Part shown: positions 46,526 to 54,268 of the stretch, one piece after another | Numbering within the stretch: the first letter of the stretch is position 1 | Layout of the letters: each line of letters opens with the position of its first letter | Source: Bacteroidaceae bacterium | GTDB taxonomy: Bacteria; Bacteroidota; Bacteroidia; Bacteroidales; Bacteroidaceae | NCBI GenBank assembly: GCA_017540585.1 | Contig: JAFYAT010000088.1 | Coordinates: forward strand, 1 to 64,000 | Direction: 5' to 3' | Length of the DNA: 64,000 nucleotides | Notes under the pieces: generated by a model | The model's database searches: none | Seen by the model: only the letters and a program-made list of their open reading frames with translations | Told to the model about the DNA's origin: nothing | Made by a program: the position numbers and the translations under genes

Positions 46526-47464
46526 TTACTCTGCTAATAACTTACGACACACATTCTCGTCTTCCTTCAACTGCGTACGAAGCATGTCGATTGACTCGAA
46601 TCGTTGTTCTTTCCTTATAAACTTAATAAACTCAACACAGATAGACTTGCCATACAGGTCACCTTCAAAGTCAAGAATATGTACCTCGATACTCTTGTCC
46701 GTACCATTGTTCAGCGTAGGTCGCATACCTATGTTAAGCATACCGCCATATTTCTGACCGTCAACATCCACACGCACGGCATAGACACCATTGTCAGGCA
46801 CAAGCTTGTCAGAATCCACCTGTATGTTGGCAGTAGGATAACCAATCTTAGTACCCACATGATAACCACTGACAACGCAACCCTGCATGAAGTATGGATA
46901 GCCGAGCACATCATTGGCACGTGTCACATCACCAGCAACAAGTGCATTGCGTACAGCAGTAGAGGAATAGCTACCATCTGGTTCTTCAAGAGCCTGAACC
47001 ACATCCATATTCATCTCTTTACCATACCGCACATAATCATCAAAGCCCTCACTACGGTCATGACCAAAGCGGTGGTCATAGCCGATTACAAGTACATTGA
47101 CACCGTAGTCAGTATGCAACTTCTGCATAAACTCACGTGCCGTCAGCTGTGACAATTCACGTGTAAAAGGCATAAGTACAATATCATCCACACCTTCGCT
47201 CTTGAGTAGCGTAACCTTTTCGTCACACGTAGTGAGCAAGGCAGGCTGGTAGTCAGCATGCAGTACCTTACGTGGATGTGTAGGGAAAGTGACGACCATA
47301 GACTTCATGCCACACCTCATCGCCTCATCCTTCACCTGACGGATGAGATATCTATGCCCCTGATGAACACCATCAAAGAACCCAATTGTTGCTACGTATG
47401 TATTACCTAAAGAAAACAAAACATCAACAATATGTGACAAAACATCAATAATAACCTTTAGCAC
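46526..47464 (-). CDS. ribF: Bifunctional riboflavin kinase/FAD synthetase
   Basis: A 312-aa RibF. The FAD-synthetase half has ATIGFFDGVHQGHRYLI, VTFPTHPRKVL and VIGYDHRFGHDRSEGF, and the flavokinase half has GYHVGTKIGYPTANI and GVYAVRV. It makes FMN and FAD from riboflavin. The first 20 residues (MLKVIIDVLSHIVDVLFSLG) are atypical and are encoded by a degenerate 21-bp direct repeat (ACAAAACATCAA, twice). A later TTG start may be used instead. Confidence 0.94.
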   Translation of the reverse strand: MLKVIIDVLSHIVDVLFSLGNTYVATIGFFDGVHQGHRYLIRQVKDEAMRCGMKSMVVTFPTHPRKVLHADYQPALLTTCDEKVTLLKSEGVDDIVLMPFTRELSQLTAREFMQKLHTDYGVNVLVIGYDHRFGHDRSEGFDDYVRYGKEMNMDVVQALEEPDGSYSSTAVRNALVAGDVTRANDVLGYPYFMQGCVVSGYHVGTKIGYPTANIQVDSDKLVPDNGVYAVRVDVDGQKYGGMLNIGMRPTLNNGTDKSIEVHILDFEGDLYGKSICVEFIKFIRKEQRFESIDMLRTQLKEDENVCRKLLAE

Positions 47465-47502
47465 GAATTATCATGAATTTGCCACGAATTAACATAAATT
47501 TT
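47458..47502. repeat. Left inverted repeat of GxxExxY cassette 2
   Basis: Two CACGAATTA units 21 bp apart. Its first 31 bases, from GCACGAATTATCATG onward, match the reverse complement of the right repeat exactly. Confidence 0.85.
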
Positions 47503-47514
47503 TATCCTAAATAA

Positions 47515-47982
47515 TCACTCCACATGTAGAGTCCCATCACCAAACAAATCAACAGAAGAATAAATAGGTTCCATATTCTTATCTACTAACTGACAGTCAT
47601 TAGAGACTTTATCATAAACCCAACGTTCTCCTTGAAGAGTCTCAGATCCAAAATTAAGTATAATACCTATAGGTTTCTGAGTAAGACGTAAATAATTACA
47701 TAATTGTGCCCTATGGGCTGAAATTATCTTTGTTGAAGATTTTAATTCCAGAATTATATCTCCAACAATAATATCCATTCTAAACTTCTTCTTCAGCAAC
47801 ACATCCTTATAGAACACATCTACATTTACCTCTGTTTCACAAAATATTCCACGTTTATTAAGCTCATAGGACAATGCTTCTTGATACACAGACTCGAGCA
47901 AACCATATTTCAAAACCGAATGTACTTCCATTGCAGCTCCAATAATCTTATAAACCGAATCTCTGTATTTTTTGGCATCCAT
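47515..47982 (-). CDS. GxxExxY protein, second copy
   Basis: A 155-aa GxxExxY protein: AMEVHSVLKYGLLESVYQEA contains the GxxExxY motif, RMDIIVGDIILELKS the D...ExK nuclease-like core, and HRAQLCNYLRLTQKPIGIILNFG the family C-terminus. It is only distantly similar to the copy at 2105-2542. It sits in an inverted-repeat-bounded cassette between ribF and the SpmAB gene. Confidence 0.88.
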   Translation of the reverse strand: MDAKKYRDSVYKIIGAAMEVHSVLKYGLLESVYQEALSYELNKRGIFCETEVNVDVFYKDVLLKKKFRMDIIVGDIILELKSSTKIISAHRAQLCNYLRLTQKPIGIILNFGSETLQGERWVYDKVSNDCQLVDKNMEPIYSSVDLFGDGTLHVE

Positions 47983-48033
47983 AAAACTATAAAAAAATAA
48001 GTTCTCAATCCATTGACCACATCATTTATCTAT

Positions 48034-48079
48034 TATAAATTAATGATAATTCGTGGCAAATTCATGATAATTCGTGCTT
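48034..48079. repeat. Right inverted repeat of GxxExxY cassette 2
   Basis: TAATTCGTGGCAAATTC.. and TAATTCGTGC, the reverse complement of the left border, with 31 consecutive matching bases and good similarity over about 45. Confidence 0.85.
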
Positions 48080-48087
48080 AAAACGTG

Positions 48088-49377
48088 TTAATTGAAGAAC
48101 ATATATGCAATTATAACCGCTGCCACAATTCCCGCCAAGTCGGCAAGTAAGCCGCAGGTAACAGCATGACGTGTGTTCTTGATGCCTACAGAACCGAAAT
48201 ATACTGCAAGGATATAAAACGTAGTGTCGGTACTACCCTGGAAGATGCATGAGAGACGACCAGCAAAACTGTCAGCACCGAAGGTCTGCATCGTGTCAAC
48301 CATCATGCCACGTGCACCACTACCAGAGAGCGGCTTCATGATGGCAGTAGGGAGGGCTGGCACAAAGTCAGCATTAAATCCCATAGCATTCACACACCAG
48401 TTTATGCCACCAATGAGCAAGTCCATACCACCACTGGCACGGAATACACCGATGGCAACAAGTATAGCCACGAGATAAGGAATAACCCTTACAGCGGTAG
48501 TGAAGCCATCCTTTGCACCCTCGATGAAAGCGTCATACACATTCACCTTCTTCACCGCACCAGCAATGATGAAACTGAGAATAATGCCAAACAGGATGAT
48601 GTTGGCAGCAACACTTGAAACCGTGTCCATCGTGTCCTTGTCCATCTGGGAGAATGCCCATATCACACCTGCCACCAAGGCGCACAATCCACCAAGCGTA
48701 CCGAGCAACACAGGTTGCAGGAGATTTATCTTCTGGTAAAGGCTCACGATGATGATACCAGCAAGCGTTGCTACAAATGTAGCCAAGAGGATTGGCACAA
48801 ACACGTCTGTAGGCTGTGCAGCACCCATCTGTGCACGATACACCATGATACTAACAGGGATAATGGTCAGTCCAGAAGTGTTGAGCACAAGGAACACAAT
48901 CATCGGATTGCTTGCCCACGTGTTGCGTTCAGCCACCTGTGCATCCGTCCAGCCGTTCTTCCTTCCTGACTCCTCGTTTGCCTCCTTGTTCAGTTCCTGC
49001 ATACTCTCCATAGCCTTCAGTCCGAGAGGCGTGGCCGCATTGTCAAGTCCGAGCATGTTGGCGGCAATGTTCATGAAGATATGTCCCGTGGCAGGATGTC
49101 CCTTTGGAATGTCAGGGAACAGACGTACGAACAATGGTGAGAGTACACGCGAAAGAGCGTTTACCACACCGCCTTTCTCGCCCACCTTCATCACTCCCAT
49201 CCACAATGAGAGCACTCCAGTAAGTCCGAGACTAATCTCAAATGCCGTCTTGGAATTGTCAAACGTAGAATTGATGATATCGGCAAACACACCCGTGTTG
49301 CCAAATCCCAGACATTGTATGATTGCACAGATAGCAGCCAGCACAAAGAATGCTATCCAGATATAATTTAGTACCAT
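48088..49377 (-). CDS. Fused SpmA/SpmB-type nucleoside-recognition membrane protein
   Basis: A 429-aa polytopic membrane protein with two nucleoside-recognition (Gate) domains in tandem: SLGLTGVLSLWMGVMKVGEK, NIAANMLGLDNAATPLGLKA in the SpmA half, and VFRASGGMDLLIG, PTAIMKPLSGSGARGMMVDT, GSTDTTFYILAVYFGSVG in the SpmB half. In spore formers SpmA and SpmB affect spore core dehydration. In non-sporulating Bacteroidota the fused protein is a transporter-like protein of unknown substrate. No operon partner is evident. Confidence 0.88.
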   Translation of the reverse strand: MVLNYIWIAFFVLAAICAIIQCLGFGNTGVFADIINSTFDNSKTAFEISLGLTGVLSLWMGVMKVGEKGGVVNALSRVLSPLFVRLFPDIPKGHPATGHIFMNIAANMLGLDNAATPLGLKAMESMQELNKEANEESGRKNGWTDAQVAERNTWASNPMIVFLVLNTSGLTIIPVSIMVYRAQMGAAQPTDVFVPILLATFVATLAGIIIVSLYQKINLLQPVLLGTLGGLCALVAGVIWAFSQMDKDTMDTVSSVAANIILFGIILSFIIAGAVKKVNVYDAFIEGAKDGFTTAVRVIPYLVAILVAIGVFRASGGMDLLIGGINWCVNAMGFNADFVPALPTAIMKPLSGSGARGMMVDTMQTFGADSFAGRLSCIFQGSTDTTFYILAVYFGSVGIKNTRHAVTCGLLADLAGIVAAVIIAYMFFN

Positions 49378-49434
49378 TATTATAAATGTAAAATTTCAAA
49401 TCTATGGTCTATGCACAAAGAAATAGACGGAAAA

Positions 49435-49839
49435 CTAAGCTGGTCTTCCGATTACATTTTTAATTTTCTCAATAAATAATTGAGTCGGCTCTATGCAAGG
49501 AACAATTTCCTGCTCCGATGTCTGGATATAGCAATTATAATCACCTTCCTCCCTTAGCTGTTGAAGTCTTGAATACAGATGCGACTCTTCGACACTGAAA
49601 ACGCCAGTAACAACATAATATTGACGAAAACGAATGGCAGCACCACGATGCGTTTCCACTTCAAAACCTCCGTTTATCAGCAAAGCGCACACAGCATGGA
49701 AAGCAGCATAATACAATCTGTTTGCTACCATATCCCACATTTTGTTATCCTTGCCAAGACGCGCCTGAACCATCATGGAAAAAGCCTTTTCCAGCTCAAG
49801 CGAAACAACCAAGCCCCTCTCTTCGTCATTCAAACTCAT
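49435..49839 (-). CDS. HEPN domain protein (toxin-like partner of MNT)
   Basis: A 134-aa, mainly helical protein with the HEPN RNase-type motif RX6H in ANRLYYAAFHAV (Arg and His present). HEPN proteins paired with minimal nucleotidyltransferases form type VII toxin-antitoxin systems in which the MNT AMPylates a Tyr next to the HEPN motif. Here the position two after the His is Val (HAV), so the canonical HxY target is absent. Its ATG overlaps the stop of the MNT gene (ATGA-type overlap). Confidence 0.82.
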   Translation of the reverse strand: MSLNDEERGLVVSLELEKAFSMMVQARLGKDNKMWDMVANRLYYAAFHAVCALLINGGFEVETHRGAAIRFRQYYVVTGVFSVEESHLYSRLQQLREEGDYNCYIQTSEQEIVPCIEPTQLFIEKIKNVIGRPA

Positions 49840-50162
49840 AATATAACCACCTTATCATGTTCAACATTCTTTGCGAAAGGAGAAAAATTTAACTCTTTCC
49901 ACTGCTTCTTCGTATATAGATGAGGCATGACAACCTGACCCAAGCTAAAGCCATAGTCTATAAAAGGAACACTATAACGCTCAAAATCATCATTAGTACG
50001 TGTATCCTTGTCCAGCAACAGAAGCAAATCCCAATCCGAATTGTCATTTGCCTCACCTCTTGCTCTGGACCCATAAAGCCACACTTCGCCACCTATAGGG
50101 ATAACCTTCTTGGCTATCTCACGCAGGTTATTAACCATTGGTATGTCATTATTACGAATCAT
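49836..50162 (-). CDS. Minimal nucleotidyltransferase (MntA-like)
   Basis: About 108 aa from ATG 50162. A longer frame begins at 50204, but a TACTTTTG promoter box lies in that extension. The nucleotidyltransferase motif is GSRARGEANDNSDWDLLLLL (GSX10DXD), and a third acidic residue lies in VPFIDYGFS. It lies immediately upstream of and overlapping the HEPN gene, the standard order for an MNT-HEPN pair. Confidence 0.85.
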   Translation of the reverse strand: MIRNNDIPMVNNLREIAKKVIPIGGEVWLYGSRARGEANDNSDWDLLLLLDKDTRTNDDFERYSVPFIDYGFSLGQVVMPHLYTKKQWKELNFSPFAKNVEHDKVVIL

Positions 50163-50190
50163 AAGTACAATAATAAATGTTATTCCTCTG

Positions 50191-50198
50191 CAAAAGTA
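50191..50198 (-). promoter_or_regulatory. -7 box of the MNT-HEPN operon
   Basis: The minus strand reads TACTTTTG about 28 bases before ATG 50162. Confidence 0.6.
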
Positions 50199-50333
50199 AG
50201 ACATATTATCCTATTTACCAAAGGATAGGGAAACAAACTGCTGCATACACGCCACTTAGCCTGTCTGCACACGCATATACTGTGCGCTATTGTTGATAGT
50301 CGCGCGACGGACATTCGACAGCCGATGCCAGCT

Positions 50334-50459
50334 ACTAATGATAGTTGGCGAACGGACTAACGTTAGTCGGTTGTACTTACTAATATTAGTTAGAGGGTGT
50401 GACTAATATTAGTCGGATTGTATTACTAATATTAGTTAGATTGTATGACTAATGTTAGT
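50334..50459. repeat. 23-bp tandem array of 12-bp palindromes
   Basis: Cores start at 50334, 50356, 50379, 50402, 50425 and 50448. The sequence is ACTAAYRTTAGT in five and ACTAATGATAGT in the first. Spacers are 11 bp (10 after the first) and begin alternately CGG and TAG. Confidence 0.9.
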
Positions 50460-50483
50460 CGGAGCTGCATCTGACTATACACA

Positions 50484-50521
50484 ACAAAAATAGTGCTGCC
50501 ATCTCACGATGACAACACTAT
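50484..50521 (-). terminator. Terminator of the 793-aa protein/62-aa peptide operon
   Basis: On the minus strand ATAGTGTTGTCATC pairs with GATGGCAGCACTAT, followed by TTTTTGTTG. Confidence 0.75.
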
Positions 50522-50597
50522 CACAACTATTAATGTATTGAATATGTTTTACGCAAAAAACTTCTATATCTATTTATATTTCCCTTAATATGATATG

Positions 50598-50786
50598 TTA
50601 CCAAAGAGAACCGAAGTCGGAATTGCTTCCGTAATCATTACGGCAACGAGCATGTGTATGACCTCCTTCTCCTTCTTCATAATCATCATCCCATGGATCT
50701 ATATCATCATTAGGACTTTGACATATCATATTTAGAATCTCCACATTTGAAATTTCTGTGATAGGGAAAATATATTCTTTCTTCAT
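50598..50786 (-). CDS. Small peptide (62 aa), MKKxYIxP type ending GSLW
   Basis: It starts MKKEYIFPITEI, has a hydrophobic ILNMICQS segment (residues 17-24), an acidic middle (DDIDPWDDDYEEGEGG), HARCRN, and ends SDFGSLW. The layout matches the 75-aa peptide at 53782-54009 and, more loosely, those at 7663 and 62721. It begins 10 bases after the stop of the 793-aa secreted protein and ends before a terminator, so the two genes share a transcript. Two cysteines. Function unknown. Confidence 0.7.
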   Translation of the reverse strand: MKKEYIFPITEISNVEILNMICQSPNDDIDPWDDDYEEGEGGHTHARCRNDYGSNSDFGSLW

Positions 50787-50796
50787 TTTTATATTT

Positions 50797-53178
50797 TTAT
50801 TTTCTAATAATCTTCTTTACTGTGCCGTCAGAGAACTTAACAATGTTAATACCAGAAACGATACCTGATTTCTTTACACCATTTACATTATAGAACTCTG
50901 TTCCTTCTGCTTCCTCCGCATCTGCTTCGTCAATTGCAGTTGCAAGGTCTTCCATAAATGAATCTGACATTGTAGAACGAGTTCTAACGTTAGACGTAGT
51001 ATTGCACTCACGTGTGTCAATATAAGCACGGAAAGCATCCAAATAGAAATAACTCTTTCCTTTTATCATCTTATCATTTTCAAAGTAATAACACTGATCG
51101 GCTTTTTGTGTTCCATCCAAACTACCTACTAACACATTGTTTACATAGGAACCAGTCATGAATACACCATCAGCAGTCTTCTCGCTATTAAGAAGAACAT
51201 TTGTACTTGGTACTTCTATATTCTCATCAATAACAGAGATCGTAGAATCATTGGTCAACTTCTTGAATATACATGGAGTATTTGCAGGTACAGACGAAAT
51301 GGTTTTCATCTTAACTTTACCATTCACAAAGCCAGAAACTGTGTACAACTGAATCTTGCCAGCCTCAGACTTCAAAGGAATAGGAAGACACAAAGTTCCA
51401 TACTTCTCATTTCTGACAACACGCTCGTATGTTACAGTGTTTGCAACGAATGGCTTTGCAATATTGATTTCAACATAATCCTCAACTACGAGGTTCTCAC
51501 AGTAGTCATCCTTTACAACATTAGTCTGCTTCTCCTCACCGTTTGCAACAACTGTTACGTCGTCACCCTCCTTTACATACACAAGAACATTCTTATTGTC
51601 AAAGTCTGTAACGTCAACGACAGTATTTTCAGAAACCTCATCTACATCCTGTAGGTCAACAACATTTACGTTTGAATTTGCCTTTACCACATAGTCGAGG
51701 AATGGCTTATCCTCTTCCTTCCATGTACCTGTTACCTTGAGAGTACCATTCTCTACAGAATAGCCGTTCTCGTATGTAGGAGCAACTGGAGTTGTTGTAG
51801 AAGCTGTCTCTGGAACAACTGGCTCGATGTAACCTACATAACGAAGCTTGAAGTTGTCGAATGCAACAGATTTAGCATTTGTGTTGCCTACACGTAAACC
51901 AACCTTAACCTTTGAGCTGTTCTGGTCGATAGAGAACATTGTGGTTGTGAACTCGCAGATACCTCTTGAGCAGCATGATGAGTTAGCATCAGCAAGGTTG
52001 TTGCCTGCGAATATCTCAACATTCTCCACCCTTTTTGTATTATTTGATATTGCCTGAACATCAGCAGAGAGTGTGTAACGACCTACTGGAAGACTGTCAA
52101 GTACCTGTGAGATAGTGATAGGATTGAGCACGTCTGCGCTCTTCTTCTCATAGAAACGTCCACCGAACATCTTGTCAGCTGTGCGTACTGTCTTCTCGTC
52201 GTAGTTGAAAGACTCACCATTCTCGCTCTCAACAGTCCAAGAAGCGAGAGACTGCTCCTGACAGTCAGCGTCAGGCATCAGGAAGCTGAGATCGATGTAG
52301 CTTTCCTTTGTAGCATTCTTAAGAGAAGCAAGTATAACCTCCTTTGCCTCTGCAGCAGCAGCGTTAATCTGTGCAGCAGTTGACTTGAAGTTGTTATATA
52401 CGTTCTCAAGATTCTTGATATCGATGTTCATTGTACTTCTGCGTACAGAGCGTATAAGTGGCCATGCTGCCATACGTGCCTGATAGGCAGAAGCGATAGT
52501 ATTCTTATAAGCCTTATAGTCAGCCTCACTCATAAGGTACCATGTAGTACCTCTTGGCTCAGCATCGTCAGCAGGAATGAGTGGAAGCATAATCTTGAAG
52601 CTTGCCTCACCACTCCATCCGAGATATGTCTTCTTTCCAAAAGCGTAGTTGTTCTTTGCACACAAACCAGAAGTACCATAAAGAAGGTCGCCTGGACATA
52701 CGCTTATTCTATAATAATCTGTTCCAGAAATCTTATCGAATGTAAAAACATGACTTGTGCTTGAACCAACATAAGTGTATGTCCATTCTGAATTATGATT
52801 AAATGTCTGACCAATGCAAAGATCAACATTTCGGTCAGAAGTAAGACGATAGAGGTCATCGTGAAGAAGGTAAGTGTTGATAGTCCACTTCATACCCTCA
52901 GCACCGAAGCCCATAGCCTTAGCATTGCAGTTTGACTCATACTGATACTCTGTACATGGGTACTCAGTTCCGAGGAACTTACCGCACTCCACATTGTAGA
53001 GATAAACTTTTGAGCCTTTCAAAGACTGCTTCTTAATGATTCGTGATGTTAGAGTCTTAGTTGTTGTTCCGAGAAGACTCTGAGTTGATGTGCCAAACAA
53101 TGAGCCTAAAAGTTGCGCTGACACCATCATAGGCATACTTATGCCTGCCAAAACTGTGAATAGCTTTTTTTCGTTCAT
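50797..53178 (-). CDS. Large secreted protein (793 aa) with T9SS-like C-terminal tail
   Basis: A signal peptide ends at about residue 21 (MMVSAQ). From about residue 57 to the end it is homologous to the last 730 residues of the giant protein at 54269-60850. Shared blocks are VYLYNVECG/VYVYNCEAG, YLGWSGEASF/YMGWTGETGF, AYQARMAAWPL/AHDARMAAWPI, ENVYNN/EDVYNN, KMFGGRFY/KIFGGRHY, KYGTLCLP/KYGTICLP, AFRAYI. A carbohydrate-binding-like module lies at about 290-450 (SLPVGRYTLSADV, DNFKLRYVG). The tail, FYNVNG then INIVKFSDGTVKKII, resembles type IX secretion sorting tails. No catalytic domain is recognised. It has its own promoter and a leader of about 210 nt. Confidence 0.75.
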   Translation of the reverse strand: MNEKKLFTVLAGISMPMMVSAQLLGSLFGTSTQSLLGTTTKTLTSRIIKKQSLKGSKVYLYNVECGKFLGTEYPCTEYQYESNCNAKAMGFGAEGMKWTINTYLLHDDLYRLTSDRNVDLCIGQTFNHNSEWTYTYVGSSTSHVFTFDKISGTDYYRISVCPGDLLYGTSGLCAKNNYAFGKKTYLGWSGEASFKIMLPLIPADDAEPRGTTWYLMSEADYKAYKNTIASAYQARMAAWPLIRSVRRSTMNIDIKNLENVYNNFKSTAAQINAAAAEAKEVILASLKNATKESYIDLSFLMPDADCQEQSLASWTVESENGESFNYDEKTVRTADKMFGGRFYEKKSADVLNPITISQVLDSLPVGRYTLSADVQAISNNTKRVENVEIFAGNNLADANSSCCSRGICEFTTTMFSIDQNSSKVKVGLRVGNTNAKSVAFDNFKLRYVGYIEPVVPETASTTTPVAPTYENGYSVENGTLKVTGTWKEEDKPFLDYVVKANSNVNVVDLQDVDEVSENTVVDVTDFDNKNVLVYVKEGDDVTVVANGEEKQTNVVKDDYCENLVVEDYVEINIAKPFVANTVTYERVVRNEKYGTLCLPIPLKSEAGKIQLYTVSGFVNGKVKMKTISSVPANTPCIFKKLTNDSTISVIDENIEVPSTNVLLNSEKTADGVFMTGSYVNNVLVGSLDGTQKADQCYYFENDKMIKGKSYFYLDAFRAYIDTRECNTTSNVRTRSTMSDSFMEDLATAIDEADAEEAEGTEFYNVNGVKKSGIVSGINIVKFSDGTVKKIIRK

Positions 53179-53388
53179 ATTCGTTCACTAAGTACCGGGA
53201 ACCGAGACCTCATTCACACAGTCTCAACAAAACTTAATTTCCCCAATAAGTTCCCGATAAATAAAAATTAATAATAGCTTATTTCTTGTAGTTCACCTGA
53301 TAATCTAAATCCCAATGAAAAATGATATTGAGTATCCACTCACATGGAATCTGCTTTATCTTTTCACCATTTCTTTAGAAATCCTTTG

Positions 53389-53396
53389 CAAAGTTA
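53389..53396 (-). promoter_or_regulatory. -7 box of the 793-aa protein operon
   Basis: The minus strand reads TAACTTTG. The leader contains CGGGAACTT and GGTTCCCGG, which can pair just before the start codon. The remaining 53400-53685 region contains no gene that I can support. Confidence 0.55.
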
Positions 53397-53685
53397 TATA
53401 CTATTTGTATAATAAATATAATGTTTTCATAAAAATTTGCTATTTTCTCGCCATTTTTAGCAGAAAACCGTCAAAAACACCCTATTCAGATTGCAATTAA
53501 AGGGTAAACTTACACTTATTGGTATAAAAAGATAATAAAAAAGAACAATGGAGAGAATAATCGGAATATACAATTACAAAAGGAAGAAAGAGGAATATTC
53601 TCTGCAGCCTAAACAAGAAAAAAGGTACAATAAGGTTTACAATATAACAGGATCACATAGGAAACACATAATCACAACCACAACA

Positions 53686-53727
53686 AAAATAAAGAGTCAA
53701 GAGATTGCCCTCTCGACTCTTCAATTT
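53686..53727. terminator. Terminator after the 75-aa peptide
   Basis: AAGAGTCAAGAG pairs with CTCTCGACTCTT (one mismatch). T-rich runs follow on both strands. Confidence 0.75.
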
Positions 53728-53781
53728 TTTATCGTCATTCAATAAGATACTTAGATACTAAAATACCATTCATTCTTAATA

Positions 53782-54009
53782 TTACCAAAGACTACCCCAA
53801 CCTTTACGGGAGGCACCATTACTACTTGAACCCTGCTGTCCACGCCATCCACTAGAAGAAGAGTCTAAATATCTCTCACGAGCATCTGCATCATGAGAGT
53901 CTCCTCCACCTACCTCGCCACCATAGCTCAAGTCACTTCCAGACAAAACAAATGATAGCAATTCAAGTGAATCTATAATTACACAAGGCTTAATATAATC
54001 CTTTTTCAT
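53782..54009 (-). CDS. Small peptide (75 aa), MKKxYIxP type ending GSLW
   Basis: It starts MKKDYIKPCVIIDSLELL, has FVLSGSDLS at about residues 20-28, a Gly-rich GGEVGGGD segment, DADARERYLD, a Ser/Gly-rich stretch and the end GWGSLW. Motifs SGS, ARER and GSLW match the other small peptides in this window. A TATTTTTG promoter box lies about 64 bases upstream and a terminator follows, so it may be expressed alone, between two large secreted-protein genes. No typical signal peptide. Function unknown. Confidence 0.7.
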   Translation of the reverse strand: MKKDYIKPCVIIDSLELLSFVLSGSDLSYGGEVGGGDSHDADARERYLDSSSSGWRGQQGSSSNGASRKGWGSLW

Positions 54010-54072
54010 ATACTTTCTAAAAGAAACCTATATTCCACGGTTCTAAATGTTCCTATTGTTTTCTTGTTCGTG

Positions 54073-54080
54073 CAAAAATA
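54073..54080 (-). promoter_or_regulatory. -7 box of the 75-aa peptide gene
   Basis: The minus strand reads TATTTTTG (TA-TT-TTTG) about 64 bases upstream of the start. Confidence 0.55.
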
Positions 54081-54226
54081 CAAACTTTTTTTCTATTAAA
54101 CATTAAACAGCAGCAACTTTTTGCTTGAGCACAATATAATATATACTAAAGTAAACAATTCCATTCAAAAAAAGGTATCAAAATAAACAACCCTTAACCA
54201 TAATCATTAATACCAATCTGTTTGTA

Positions 54227-54254
54227 ACTCATAGGGGAAGTTTCCCCTATGAGT
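54227..54254. terminator. Perfect hairpin after the giant gene
   Basis: ACTCATAGGGGAA and TTCCCCTATGAGT form a 13-bp stem with a GT loop, 15 bases after the stop of the giant gene. No T-run on the minus strand, so it could be an RNA-stabilising stem rather than a terminator. Confidence 0.55.
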
Positions 54255-54268
54255 CTAAAACAGAATTT

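Noticed and set aside
53179..53388. Riboswitch in the 210-nt leader of the 793-aa protein gene
   Set aside because: One CGGGAAC/GTTCCCG pairing is visible but there is no match to a riboswitch class I know, and the gene product is a secreted structural-type protein.
53548..53745. 65-codon plus-strand frame in the gap between the large secreted-protein genes
   Set aside because: Lys/Thr-rich low-complexity product, and its end overlaps a clear terminator hairpin serving the opposite strand.
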